Made by a program: the position numbers and the translations under genes. Under the pieces are notes generated by a model. It worked only from the letters and a program-made list of their open reading frames with translations. It was not told the origin of the DNA and did no database searches. Shown here piece by piece: positions 24,399 through 33,601 of a DNA stretch of 64,000 nt (within the stretch, counting starts at the first letter, position 1; every line of letters begins with the position of its first letter). The DNA is from an uncultured Corynebacterium sp. (GTDB taxonomy: Bacteria; Actinomycetota; Actinomycetes; Mycobacteriales; Mycobacteriaceae). Where the stretch lies: the NCBI RefSeq assembly GCF_902489365.1, contig NZ_CABTZR010000002.1, forward strand, positions 13,607-77,606, read 5' to 3'.

Positions 24399-26231
24399 AT
24401 GAACTCTATTCTCCGCATCGTCCGCAGCGCATCCGCCCTATGGCCGTTTTATCTTGGCGTCCTAATCACCGCGTCAGTCACCGCGATTCTGTCGCTGCTG
24501 ACCCCGTTTATCCTCCGCGAGGCCACCGACACCGTCGTCGCAGGCGGCCCGCTGCGCACCATCCTGTGGTGGGTCGTGGCACTCTTTGTGGCGGACGCGC
24601 TGGGCAACGTGGTGAAGAATATCGGCGGCTATATCGGCGATGTCATGGTCGCGCGCCTGCGCCAGATTCTTTCGACGCGCTACTTTGCCAAGCTGCTCTC
24701 CGTGCCGCAGGGCTACTACGACAACCAGGTCACCGGCACCATCATCGCGCGCCTGGACCGCTCGATCGCGAATATTACGCAGTTCCTGCAGTCCTTTTCC
24801 AATAACTTCTTCGTCATGCTCATCCAAGCCGCGGCCGTGCTCGTCATCACCGCGGTGTACTACTGGCCGCTCGCCGTCTTACTGGCCGCCCTCTTCCCTA
24901 TCTATATGTGGCTCACGGCGCTGACCTCGGAGCGCTGGCAGAAGTATGAGGCCATCAAGAACGAGAATATCGACGTGGCCAATGGGCGTTTCGCGGAGGT
25001 CATCGGCCAGGTGAAGGTGACTAAGTCCTTCGTTGCCGAGGCCCGCGAGCTGGCCTCCTTCGGTTCGCACTACCGCACGGTTGTAGATACTACGAAGCCG
25101 CAGTCTCGCTGGTGGCATTCCATGGACACCGCACGCGGGGCGGCCATGGCATTGATCTTCTTAGGCATCTACGGCCTGATCTTCTGGCGCACCTTGGAGG
25201 GACACTTCTCCATCGGTGACATGGTCATGCTTTTGCAGCTGGTGAACATGGCCAAGCAGCCGGTGTTCATGATGAGCTGGATCGTGGATGTTAGCCAGCG
25301 CGCCATCGCCGGCTCCAAGGACTATTTCAAGGTCATGGAGGAAATCCCGGAGCCCACCGTCAACCCGCAGCTGGTCGCCGCCGCTGAAACCTCCGACGTG
25401 CCGGAGCTCGACCTCACCCCGGCCGAGCCGCTGCACCCCACCGAAGGCCCGGTCTTCGCCTTCGAGGACGTGTCTTTCTCCTATGAATCGGATAAGCCGG
25501 TCGTCGCCGACATCACCTTCGCCGCCCAAGAGGGCCACAAGGTCGCACTCGTCGGCGAGTCCGGCGGCGGCAAGTCCACCCTGGTCAATCTTTTGTTGGG
25601 CCTCTACCAGCCCACGGAGGGAAAGCTAACGGTGCTGGGCCACGACGCCGCGGAGCTCACCGCGGAGCGCCTGCGCGCCTCAGTCGGCGTGGTCTTCCAA
25701 GAGTCCTATCTGTTCTCCGGCACCATCAAGGAAAACATCGCCTATGGCAAGCCGGGGGCGACGATGGAGGAGATCGTGGGCGTCGCCAAGCGTGCCAATG
25801 CACACGACTTCATCGAGGAATTCCCCGATGGCTACGACACCGTCATCGGCGAGCGCGGCCTCAAGCTCTCCGGCGGGCAGAAACAGCGCGTGGCCGTGGC
25901 GCGCGCCATGCTGAAGGACGCCCCCATCCTCGTCCTCGACGAGGCCACCTCGGCGCTGGATACCAAGGCCGAACGCGCCGTGCAGGCCGGTCTGGACGAG
26001 CTCATGAAGGACCGCACCACGCTCATCATCGCGCACCGCTTGTCCACCATCGCGGACGTGGACACCATCATCACCCTGGACCGCGGCCGCATCTCCGAGA
26101 TCGGCGCGCCAGCGGAGCTGGCGCAATCGGACGGCATCTACGCCGAGCTGCTGCGTTTGACCCAATCCGCCTCCGCCGCCGACCGGCAGCGATTGAAAAA
26201 ATACGGATTCGTCCAAGCCACCGATGAGTAA
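24399..26231 (+). CDS. ABC exporter, fused permease and ATPase
   Basis: This 610-residue half-transporter is a type IV ABC exporter. Six membrane helices occupy about 15-310. The nucleotide-binding domain has Walker A GESGGGKST, Q-loop VFQESYLFSGTI, signature LSGGQKQRVAVARAM, Walker B PILVLDEATSALD and H-loop IIAHRLST. It must work as a dimer, and no partner half-transporter lies nearby, so a homodimer is likely. The substrate is unknown. The aecD gene begins just after, so cotranscription is possible. Confidence 0.92.
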   Translation: MNSILRIVRSASALWPFYLGVLITASVTAILSLLTPFILREATDTVVAGGPLRTILWWVVALFVADALGNVVKNIGGYIGDVMVARLRQILSTRYFAKLLSVPQGYYDNQVTGTIIARLDRSIANITQFLQSFSNNFFVMLIQAAAVLVITAVYYWPLAVLLAALFPIYMWLTALTSERWQKYEAIKNENIDVANGRFAEVIGQVKVTKSFVAEARELASFGSHYRTVVDTTKPQSRWWHSMDTARGAAMALIFLGIYGLIFWRTLEGHFSIGDMVMLLQLVNMAKQPVFMMSWIVDVSQRAIAGSKDYFKVMEEIPEPTVNPQLVAAAETSDVPELDLTPAEPLHPTEGPVFAFEDVSFSYESDKPVVADITFAAQEGHKVALVGESGGGKSTLVNLLLGLYQPTEGKLTVLGHDAAELTAERLRASVGVVFQESYLFSGTIKENIAYGKPGATMEEIVGVAKRANAHDFIEEFPDGYDTVIGERGLKLSGGQKQRVAVARAMLKDAPILVLDEATSALDTKAERAVQAGLDELMKDRTTLIIAHRLSTIADVDTIITLDRGRISEIGAPAELAQSDGIYAELLRLTQSASAADRQRLKKYGFVQATDE

Positions 26232-26241
26232 GGTGGGGCGC

Positions 26242-27339
26242 ATGCATTTCCCTAGCCTGAAAGAACTTAGTGCCCGCGGCACCCGCAAGTGGACCGTCTA
26301 TGACGAAGACGTCATCCCGCTGTGGATCGCCGAATCAGACTTCCTCACCGCGCCGGCGGTCAAGGAGGCCATCCAAGAGGCGGTCGACGCCGAATCCTTC
26401 GGCTACACCCCGGCGCCCAAGGCCTCCGAGCTCAACGCGGCACTGGCGGATTTTTATGAATCACGTTACGGCTGGCGCCCGGAGCATATCTTCTGGATCG
26501 GGGATGTCGTGCGCGGTCTGTTGCTCGGCGTGCAGTCCTTCCCCGAGGGCCCGGTCATCGTGCCGGTCCCTTCCTCCCCGCCTCTGCTGGAGCTGCCGGA
26601 GACCGCGGGGCGCGAAAAGATTGAAACCTCGCTGGAGCTCGACGATATTGAACGTGCCTTCCAGGCCGGTGCGGGCTCCATTCTGCTTTCCCACCCCTAT
26701 AACCCGCTGGGCATCGTCTTTGATGAAGACTGGCTGCGCGGTCTGGTGGAACTGGCGGAGAAGTACGATGCCCGCATCCTCTCCGATGAGATCCACGCCC
26801 CACTGGTCTACGAAGACCGCCACATCCCGCTCGGCGCTTTGTCCGACCGCGTTATTACCGTCACCGCCACGTCCAAGGCGTGGAACACCGCGGGCTTAAA
26901 GTGCGCGCAGGTGATCTTCTCCAACACCGCGGATGTCGAGCGCTGGAACTCGCTGAGCGGTGTGGCCAAGGACGGCACCGGCACGCTCGGAGTGCTGGCG
27001 GCAGAGGCCGCCTACCGCCACGGTGCGGAGTTCCTCGACGAGGAAATCGAGTATCTGAAGAAGACCCGCGACTGGCTGGTGGAGGAGCTGCCCAAGCGCG
27101 TTCCAGGCCTCAAGACTTCCCACCCGCAGGCCACCTACCTGCTGTGGTTGGACTTTAGCGAGACCGCCATTGGGGATGACCCGAAGCCCGCGGCGTGGGT
27201 TCGCGAGCACGCCAAGGTGGCCCTGAATGAGGGTGTCACCTTCGGCACGGGCGGCGAGCATCATGCCCGTCTTAATTTCGCAACCTCCCGCGAGCTGCTG
27301 GAAGAGGCACTCGACCGGCTGGAGAAAGCATTTAGCTAA
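26242..27339 (+). CDS. aecD: PLP-dependent C-S lyase (cystathionine beta-lyase)
   Basis: AecD (PatB/MalY type) cleaves C-S bonds of cystathionine and other cysteine conjugates to pyruvate, ammonia and a thiol. In skin corynebacteria such lyases can release odorous thiols. The chain has 365 residues from the ATG at 26242, which has AAGG eight bases upstream; an earlier ATG at 26224 overlaps the transporter gene. PLP-binding motifs are LSHPYNPLGIVF, ILSDEIHAPLVY and TATSKAWNTAGLKCA with the Schiff-base Lys in SKAW. The gene is followed by brnQ and a luciferase-like gene, the order known in C. glutamicum. Confidence 0.93.
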   Translation: MHFPSLKELSARGTRKWTVYDEDVIPLWIAESDFLTAPAVKEAIQEAVDAESFGYTPAPKASELNAALADFYESRYGWRPEHIFWIGDVVRGLLLGVQSFPEGPVIVPVPSSPPLLELPETAGREKIETSLELDDIERAFQAGAGSILLSHPYNPLGIVFDEDWLRGLVELAEKYDARILSDEIHAPLVYEDRHIPLGALSDRVITVTATSKAWNTAGLKCAQVIFSNTADVERWNSLSGVAKDGTGTLGVLAAEAAYRHGAEFLDEEIEYLKKTRDWLVEELPKRVPGLKTSHPQATYLLWLDFSETAIGDDPKPAAWVREHAKVALNEGVTFGTGGEHHARLNFATSRELLEEALDRLEKAFS

Positions 27340-27377
27340 AATTTACATCTCATGTCATGGGCATTATCCTTAGAAAA

Positions 27378-28718
27378 ATGTCCATAAATGACGTTCAGGC
27401 CCCCGCCCAGTCTGCTTCGAAGACGAGCTCGCCCATCGGCATCGTGATCGTTGCCTCCCTCATGCTCTTCTCCATGTTCTTCGGAGCGGGCAACCTCATC
27501 TTCCCGCCGGAGGTCGGTGTCTCCTCCGGCACCAACTTCTGGCCCGCCACCCTGGGCTTCCTCGCCGCCGGCGTAGCCCTGCCGGTCTTGGCGGTGATCG
27601 CGGTGGCCATTTCCGGCCAGTCCGTGCGCGATATCGGAAACCACGGCGGCAAGATCTTCGGCGTGGCCTTCTCCGTCATCGCCTACCTAGCCATCGGAGC
27701 CTTCTACGCCCTGCCGCGTACCGGCGCGGTGTCCATGGAAACCGCGATTACCCCGCTGCTGGGTTGGGAGGGGACCTTCGCCAACGGCGCCTTCAACGTC
27801 GTTTTCTTCCTTATCGCGTTAGCCCTGGCCTGGCGCCCGAATGACATCATCGACACCTTGGGCAAGTTCCTCACCCCGGCGCTGGTCATCCTGCTCGCCG
27901 CCCTCATCACCTTGGCCACGCTGGCGAATCCCCGCGTTCCCGGCACCCCAACCGAGGAGTACGCCTCCGCGCCCTTCGTCACCGGCCTGTTTGAGGGCTA
28001 TAACACCATGGACGCCATCGCGGGCCTGGCATTCTCCATCGTCATCGTGACCTCCCTGCGCTCCAAGGGTTTTTCCAAGAATAGTGAGCTGCTGCGCGGA
28101 ACCATTCTCTCCGCGGTCATCGCCGGCGCCCTGCTCGCCGCCATCTACCTGGGGCTGGCGTGGATCGGCCAAACCATGCCGAACGGTGCCTCCTACGAGT
28201 CCGGCGCCGCCCTGCTTGCCGACGCCTCCAATCTCACCATGGGCAATATCGGCCAGGCCGTCTTCTCCGCCATCGTCATCTTGGCGTGCATGACCACTGC
28301 CGTGGGCCTGATTTCCGCCACCTCGGAGTTCTTCGCCCTGCTCGTACCGAAGACCACCTACCACCTGTGGGCCTGCCTGTTTACTGCACTGTCCATCGCC
28401 TTCGCTTTCCAGGGCCTCGACACGGTGCTTGCCATCGCGATGCCCTTCATCGTGTTCTTGTACCCGCCGGCGATCTCGCTGATCGTGCTGACCCTCCTGC
28501 AGCCGGTAGTGAAGAAGTGGGTCACCTTCTACTGGGGCTTCCGCTTGGCGCTGTGGGTTTCCGTCCTGTGGTCCGCCGCCACCTCCTTCGGCGCCCCGCT
28601 TGACTTCTCCCCCGGCCAAGACGTTGGCCTGGGCTGGGTAGTTCCCACGCTCCTCGCTTTTGCCATCGGCGTTATCATCGACTTTGTATCTACATCCTCG
28701 CCGAAGAAAAGTGAGTAG
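27378..28718 (+). CDS. brnQ: Branched-chain amino acid carrier BrnQ
   Basis: BrnQ imports leucine, isoleucine and valine, and in C. glutamicum also methionine, with sodium. The 446 residues form about 12 membrane helices. The LIVCS-family signature is at the N-terminus: SLMLFSMFFGAGNLIFPPEV. I prefer the ATG at 27378 (MSINDVQAP); an ATG at 27357 would add seven residues. It lies downstream of aecD by 38 bases and 3 bases before the next gene, so aecD-brnQ-oxidoreductase is probably an operon. Confidence 0.95.
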   Translation: MSINDVQAPAQSASKTSSPIGIVIVASLMLFSMFFGAGNLIFPPEVGVSSGTNFWPATLGFLAAGVALPVLAVIAVAISGQSVRDIGNHGGKIFGVAFSVIAYLAIGAFYALPRTGAVSMETAITPLLGWEGTFANGAFNVVFFLIALALAWRPNDIIDTLGKFLTPALVILLAALITLATLANPRVPGTPTEEYASAPFVTGLFEGYNTMDAIAGLAFSIVIVTSLRSKGFSKNSELLRGTILSAVIAGALLAAIYLGLAWIGQTMPNGASYESGAALLADASNLTMGNIGQAVFSAIVILACMTTAVGLISATSEFFALLVPKTTYHLWACLFTALSIAFAFQGLDTVLAIAMPFIVFLYPPAISLIVLTLLQPVVKKWVTFYWGFRLALWVSVLWSAATSFGAPLDFSPGQDVGLGWVVPTLLAFAIGVIIDFVSTSSPKKSE

Positions 28719-28721
28719 TTC

Positions 28722-29702
28722 ATGACGCCCCGCGCCGCTCTATCCATCCTCGATTTCTGCACCATTTATGAGGGGGAGACCCCTTCTCAGTCCATGGCTA
28801 GGTCGGTCGAGCTAGCGCAACAGGCGGAGGCCTTGGGCTTTGAGCGCATGTGGTACACCGAGCATCACAACATGCCCTCCATTTCCTCGTCTTCCCCGGC
28901 GGTGCTCATCGCCCACATCGGCGCGAAGACCGAGCGCATCCGCCTCGGCTCCGGCGGCATCATGCTGCCGAACCACGCGCCCTATGTCATCGCCGAACAA
29001 TTCGGAACCCTCGCCGAGCTCTACCCCGGGCGCATCGACTTGGGCCTGGGCCGCGCACCCGGCACCGACATGAAGACCTTGGGCCGCGCCCTGCGCCGCG
29101 ATAGAAACGCCGCCGAGCGCTTCCCCGAGGACGTCAAGGAGCTACAGGGCTACCTTTCCGGCAAATCTCTCGTCCCCGGTGTGCAGGCCATCCCCGGCCA
29201 GGGCACCAACGTGCCGATCTACATCCTGGGGTCCTCGCTCTTCGGCGCCTCGCTGGCAGCCAAGTTCGGTCTGCCTTATGCCTTCGCCTCGCACTTCGCC
29301 CCGCAGCACTTGGAAGCCGCCACGGCCTACTACCGCGAGAATTACCAGCCTTCCGAAGCCCACCCCGAGCCCTATGTCATCGCCGGCGTCAACGTCACTG
29401 CGGGGGATGACGCCGCCGAGGAATTCGAGAAGGTCTGCTTCCGCCGCGTCAAGGCCTTCGTCAGCCGCGGCAAGCAGCTCAGCGACGCCGACGTTGCCCG
29501 CATCATCGACTCCCCGCAGGGCCAGCAGATCATTGGCATGCTGAAGTACTCCGCAGTCGGCAGCATCGAGCACGTGCGCGAGTATCTCACCGACTTCCAG
29601 AAGTTGGCTCAGGCGGACGAGCTCATGATTTCCCTTCAATCCACAAGCCACGAGGCCGCGTTGGGTAACATGAGTAACCTGGCACAAGCGTGGCAGATGT
29701 AG
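28722..29702 (+). CDS. Luciferase-like flavin monooxygenase
   Basis: The 326 residues form a bacterial-luciferase-type TIM barrel that uses reduced FMN. Recognisable parts are MWYTEHHNMPSISSSSPAVL, IRLGSGGIMLPNHAPYVIAE and GRIDLGLGRAPGTD, which identify the MsnO8-type LLM subfamily. The substrate is unknown. It follows brnQ by 3 bases and ends just before a palindrome at 29704, so it is the last gene of the aecD-brnQ operon. Synteny with C. glutamicum is conserved. Confidence 0.9.
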   Translation: MTPRAALSILDFCTIYEGETPSQSMARSVELAQQAEALGFERMWYTEHHNMPSISSSSPAVLIAHIGAKTERIRLGSGGIMLPNHAPYVIAEQFGTLAELYPGRIDLGLGRAPGTDMKTLGRALRRDRNAAERFPEDVKELQGYLSGKSLVPGVQAIPGQGTNVPIYILGSSLFGASLAAKFGLPYAFASHFAPQHLEAATAYYRENYQPSEAHPEPYVIAGVNVTAGDDAAEEFEKVCFRRVKAFVSRGKQLSDADVARIIDSPQGQQIIGMLKYSAVGSIEHVREYLTDFQKLAQADELMISLQSTSHEAALGNMSNLAQAWQM

Positions 29703-29703
29703 A

Positions 29704-29723
29704 CGTACGCGCAGGCGCGTACG
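29704..29723. promoter_or_regulatory. Perfect palindrome before the GntR regulator
   Basis: CGTACGCGC, a 2-base centre AG, and GCGCGTACG make a perfect 9-bp inverted repeat between the oxidoreductase stop and the GntR gene at 29771. There is no T-run. It could be an operator for the GntR protein, or a terminator stem for the upstream operon. Confidence 0.5.
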
Positions 29724-29770
29724 CACATCTTTACCCGTCACAGCGTTGTTCTACATAGAGGAGAATTTCG

Positions 29771-30526
29771 GTGGCCCTTCGCCGCACACAGCAACACAGC
29801 ATGATCGCTGACTACCTGCGCACCCTCATTCGCAGCAAAAAGCTTTCTCCTGGCGATTTCCTGCCCAGCGAGGCCGAGCTCTGCGAGCAATTCTCCTCCT
29901 CCCGCGGCCCCGTGCGCCAAGCCGTCGCCGCTTTGCGCTCGGAAGGGCTCATCTCCTCCGGCCGCGGCCGCCGCTCCGTCGTCCTCGGCCGTTTTACCTC
30001 GGAGTCCTTCGATTCCATTTACTCCGTGACGCACTGGCTGCGCGAGCGCGGCTTCGAGCCCGGCGCGTCCACGTTGTGGCTGGGTCGCTGCCCTGCTTCC
30101 GAGCAGGAAGCCGAGTTCCTGCGGGTAGAAACCGGCTCCCCCGTTATCTTTGTGCACCGCGTGCGCAGCGCCAACGGCATGCCCATCGCCATCGAGCGCA
30201 TGTTCTTCCCACTGGACGTGGGCAGCCAGATCCTCAGCTTCGATGCCGACAATGAGTCCATCCACGATCACCTGCGCAAGCAGGGCGTGGACTTCGACAG
30301 CGTCAACCGCGAGCTCTCCCTTGCCTACGCCAGCGAGGAAGATGCGCGCTCCCTCAATGTCGAGCCCGGCATCCCGCTGTGGCGCCTGCACCTCGACATC
30401 TCGGATCACTCCGGGCATCCCGTCGAGTGCACCGAAATCCTGTACCTCGGGGACCGCATGACGCTTGGTATGACGAACGTGCGCGGCACCACGTCCCCGC
30501 TCGAGGTCAAGCTGTCGGAAGGATGA
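29771..30526 (+). CDS. GntR/HutC-family transcriptional regulator
   Basis: This 251-residue regulator has an N-terminal winged helix (SMIADYLRTLIRSKKLSPGD, then LPSEAELCEQFSSSRGPVRQ) and a C-terminal UTRA ligand-binding domain of the HutC subfamily from about residue 85 on (ETGSPVIFVHRVRSANGMPI). GAGGAGAA precedes the GTG start. It overlaps the following lipoprotein gene and is therefore probably the regulator of the ABC importer. The ligand is unknown. Confidence 0.9.
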   Translation: MALRRTQQHSMIADYLRTLIRSKKLSPGDFLPSEAELCEQFSSSRGPVRQAVAALRSEGLISSGRGRRSVVLGRFTSESFDSIYSVTHWLRERGFEPGASTLWLGRCPASEQEAEFLRVETGSPVIFVHRVRSANGMPIAIERMFFPLDVGSQILSFDADNESIHDHLRKQGVDFDSVNRELSLAYASEEDARSLNVEPGIPLWRLHLDISDHSGHPVECTEILYLGDRMTLGMTNVRGTTSPLEVKLSEG

Positions 30527-31944
30527 TGAGGGCCTGGATTGGTGCGCTGGGGGTGGTCGTGGGGGCGTCGTTAAGCGCGTGTTCTGCTGGCTCCACAGCA
30601 GTGGTTGATTCTGATTCCGCCGCGCTGACGCTGGCCACCACGACGCCGGCGACCTCCCTGGATTTCACCACCGTCGGCGGCGCCGCCATCCCGGCAGCAC
30701 TCATGAGCAACGTCTACGAAACCCTGGTGCGCATCTCCCCGGAGGGCGAGATCGTGCCCGGCCTGGCCGAGTCCTGGGAGGTCGAGTCCACGCGCTACAC
30801 CTTCCACCTGCGTGAGGCTTCCTTCTCCAACGGCGAGGCCTTCACCGCGCACACCGCCGCGTGGTCCATCAACGCGGTGAAGACGGAGTGGACCAACGGG
30901 CTCAAGAAGCAGATGGACGTTGTGGAATCCGCCACGGCTGTCGACGATTCCACGCTGGTTGTCACGCTTTCCCGCCCCTCCGCCGGTTGGTTGTGGTCCA
31001 TGGGTACTGTCATCGGCGCCATGCGCACGCCCACTGACGCTGTGGGCACCGGCCCCTTCGCCGTCGCCAGCTTCTCCCCCAACGAGTACATCGCGCTGCG
31101 CGCCCGACCGGACTACTGGGGAGCCCCGGCGAAGGAAGACATCACCATCCGCTACTTCCCGGATTCCCTCACCGCGGTCAACGCCCTGCGCTCCGGCGGG
31201 GTGGACGCGGTGTGGGGCGTGCAGAACCCCGAGCTGCTCGACACCCTCGATGACTCCATCGACACCGCCGTGGGCACCACGAACGGCGAGGTGCTGCTGT
31301 CCATGAATAACCAGGCAGCGCCTTTCGACGACCCCCGGGTGCGCCGCGCCGTGGCTTATGGCATCGACCGCCGGGCCGCCAACGAGATCCTCTGGGAAGG
31401 CCGCGCGAAAGATACCGGTGGTGCCCCGGTGCCGCCGACCGACCCGTGGTTTAGCGCCAAGGACTACTACCCCTACGATCCCGCGCGCGCCCGCGCGCTG
31501 ATGGAAGAGGCCGAAGCCGTGGGCACGGCGCTCACGCTCACCGTGCCGAGCCTGCCCTATACGCAAACGCTCTCCGAGTTCCTCTACTCGCAGCTAACGG
31601 AGATGGGCTTCGAGGTCACGCTGGAAACCGCGGAGTTTCCCGCCGTGTGGCTCAGCCAGGTGATGGGGGCCAAGGATTATCAGATGTCGCTCGTCGCGCA
31701 CGTCGAGCCGCGCGATATCCCCACCATCTTTGGCAACCCGGACTATTACATCGGCTATGATTCGCCGCAGACCCGCACGTTGTTGGAGCAGGATGACATG
31801 AAAGGTGCGGTCGACCAGATCATGGAAGATATGCCCGCCCTGACCCTGATGAACATGCCCAACATCGTGCTTTACCGCGAGGGCCTGACCGGCCTGCAGC
31901 CGAACCAGATCACCGACGCCATCGAGCTTAGAGGAGTGCAATGA
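30526..31944 (+). CDS. Oligopeptide/nickel-type ABC substrate-binding lipoprotein
   Basis: This 472-residue extracellular solute-binding protein family 5 member has a signal peptide MRAWIGALGVVVGASLSACS whose lipobox is LSAC. Typical family parts are VYETLVRISPEGEIVPGLAE, YTFHLREASFSNGEAFTA and VRRAVAYGIDRRA. The ATG at 30526 is used (GGAAGG precedes); an ATG at 30523 is equivalent. The segment before the C-terminus seems slightly shorter than in relatives. It begins inside the GntR stop and overlaps the permease start by four bases. Confidence 0.9.
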   Translation: MRAWIGALGVVVGASLSACSAGSTAVVDSDSAALTLATTTPATSLDFTTVGGAAIPAALMSNVYETLVRISPEGEIVPGLAESWEVESTRYTFHLREASFSNGEAFTAHTAAWSINAVKTEWTNGLKKQMDVVESATAVDDSTLVVTLSRPSAGWLWSMGTVIGAMRTPTDAVGTGPFAVASFSPNEYIALRARPDYWGAPAKEDITIRYFPDSLTAVNALRSGGVDAVWGVQNPELLDTLDDSIDTAVGTTNGEVLLSMNNQAAPFDDPRVRRAVAYGIDRRAANEILWEGRAKDTGGAPVPPTDPWFSAKDYYPYDPARARALMEEAEAVGTALTLTVPSLPYTQTLSEFLYSQLTEMGFEVTLETAEFPAVWLSQVMGAKDYQMSLVAHVEPRDIPTIFGNPDYYIGYDSPQTRTLLEQDDMKGAVDQIMEDMPALTLMNMPNIVLYREGLTGLQPNQITDAIELRGVQ

Positions 31945-32846
31945 GAATCCTGCGCTTCCTCGGCACCATGTGGGCCGCCTCCATCATCATCTTCCTGCTC
32001 ATGCGGGCCGTGCCCGGCAATCCGGCGCGCGTGGCCTTGGGCGTCAACGCCACGGATGAGTCCGTGGCGGAGCTGACCCATGCCATGGGTCTGGACCGCC
32101 CGCTCATTGTGCAATACCTGGAGTGGATGAAGGGGCTGTTGACCGGCAACTTCGGCATCTCCCTGTCCTCGCAGCAGGACATCACCCCGCTGGTGATTGA
32201 CCGCGCGCAGGTCACGCTGCTGCTCATCGGGCTAGCCATCGCCCTCGCGTTGGCCGGGGCGATCCCCATGGGCATCCTGCTCGCCCGCTTTCGCCTCCCC
32301 GTGCTCAATGCAGCCACGCAGCTGGGCATCGCGGTCCCCAGCTTCCTGGTCGGTATTGTGCTCGTCGCGGTGTTCTCCGTGCACCTGGGTTGGCTGCCGG
32401 CCAACGGCTGGCAGCTACCGCGCGAGGGCTTAAGCCACCTGGTCCTGCCGGTCATCTCGCTGGCACTGGTGCAGGGCGCGATGCTCACCCGTTACGTGCG
32501 CGCCACCCTCCGCGAGGAGATGGACAAGGACTACATCCGCACCGCCCGCTCCCTGGGTGAATCCCGCACCGGGGCGCTCATCCGCCACGGCCTGCGCAAC
32601 GCCGCCCTGCCCGTGCTCACCGTCACCGGCGTGCAGCTGAGCACCCTGGTAGTGGGCGCGGTGGTCATCGAGAACGTCTTCGTCATTCCAGGTCTGGGCT
32701 CCCTGCTTCTCGACGCCGTCTCCACCCGCGATCTCACCACCGTCCAGACCCTCATCATGGTCTTCGTGACCTTCACGCTGACCGTCAACCTGCTTACGGA
32801 CCTGGCCTACCGGGTCATCGACCCACGGCTGAAGGAGGCGCGATGA
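31941..32846 (+). CDS. Dipeptide/nickel-type ABC permease, DppB-like
   Basis: This 301-residue membrane protein has about six helices. The inner-membrane permease signature is the EAA-like loop EEMDKDYIRTARSLGESRTG, which contacts the ATPase. GNPARVALG and the NFGISLSSQQ segment are standard for DppB/OppB. Its ATG overlaps the binding-protein stop (ATGA) and its own stop overlaps the next permease start, so the whole importer is one coupled operon. The substrate (peptide, nickel or other) cannot be decided. Confidence 0.92.
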   Translation: MRILRFLGTMWAASIIIFLLMRAVPGNPARVALGVNATDESVAELTHAMGLDRPLIVQYLEWMKGLLTGNFGISLSSQQDITPLVIDRAQVTLLLIGLAIALALAGAIPMGILLARFRLPVLNAATQLGIAVPSFLVGIVLVAVFSVHLGWLPANGWQLPREGLSHLVLPVISLALVQGAMLTRYVRATLREEMDKDYIRTARSLGESRTGALIRHGLRNAALPVLTVTGVQLSTLVVGAVVIENVFVIPGLGSLLLDAVSTRDLTTVQTLIMVFVTFTLTVNLLTDLAYRVIDPRLKEAR

Positions 32847-33601
32847 AACCCGGCTATATCCTGGTGGGCCTGACCATCCTGCTCGCCCTGGTCTCCCTGG
32901 TGTGGACGCCCTATGACCCGAACCTCATCTCCCCCGACCGCTTGGCCGGCCCCAGCCTGGAGCACCTCATGGGCACCGACCGCTTTGGGCGCGATACTTT
33001 CTCCCGCATCCTCGCCGGCGCCCAGATCACCGTGCTGGTGGGCGTGGTGGCGGTGGCCATCGCCGCGCTCATCGGGGTCCCGCTGGGCATCATCGCCGGG
33101 ATGCGCGGCGGCAGCGTCATCATGGCGGCCACCGACCTGCTACTCGCCTTCCCGGCGCTGCTGCTGGCCATCGTCGCCGGCGCGGTGTGGGGCTCGTCGA
33201 CGCTCACGGCGACCATCGCCATCGGCATCGCCGGCATCCCTTCCTTCATCCGGGTCACCCGTTCCGGCACGCTGCAGATTATGACGCAGGACTATATCGC
33301 GGCCGCCCGCATCTCGCGCGTGCCGCCGGCGCTCATCGCGTGGCGCCACGTGCTGCCCAACCTCGGCGGCATCGTGGCCATCCAGGCCTCCGTCTACTTT
33401 GCGCTGGCCGTCCTCGCCGAGGCTGGCCTGTCCTACCTCGGCCTGGGCACCGCCCCGCCAACCGCCTCGTGGGGACGCATGCTGCACGACGCCCAGCCCC
33501 TCCTGGCCACCCACCCCCTCCAGGCGCTGTGGCCAGGCCTGGCCATCGCCGGCACCGTCCTCGGATTCAACCTGCTAGGAAGCCATGCTGACCGTCACTG
33601 A
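32843..33601 (+). CDS. Dipeptide/nickel-type ABC permease, DppC-like
   Basis: This 252-residue permease is somewhat short for the DppC family. HLMGTDRFGRDTFSRILAGA near the N-terminus and the loop QDYIAAARISRVPPALIAWR are canonical. The C-terminus ends FNLLGSHADRH where relatives continue with about 8 to 10 residues, because the frame runs into the start of the ATPase gene. Overlaps of four bases upstream and 17 downstream show tight coupling. Confidence 0.9.
   Translation: MKPGYILVGLTILLALVSLVWTPYDPNLISPDRLAGPSLEHLMGTDRFGRDTFSRILAGAQITVLVGVVAVAIAALIGVPLGIIAGMRGGSVIMAATDLLLAFPALLLAIVAGAVWGSSTLTATIAIGIAGIPSFIRVTRSGTLQIMTQDYIAAARISRVPPALIAWRHVLPNLGGIVAIQASVYFALAVLAEAGLSYLGLGTAPPTASWGRMLHDAQPLLATHPLQALWPGLAIAGTVLGFNLLGSHADRH

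Noticed and set aside
27819..28619. A minus-strand frame antisense to brnQ
   Set aside because: Its very high Gly/Glu/Asp content arises from the complement of membrane-helix codons. There is no start context and no family.
30379..30525. Upstream extension of the ABC binding protein
   Set aside because: It overlaps the GntR coding region. The lipoprotein signal peptide begins precisely at the ATG at 30526.
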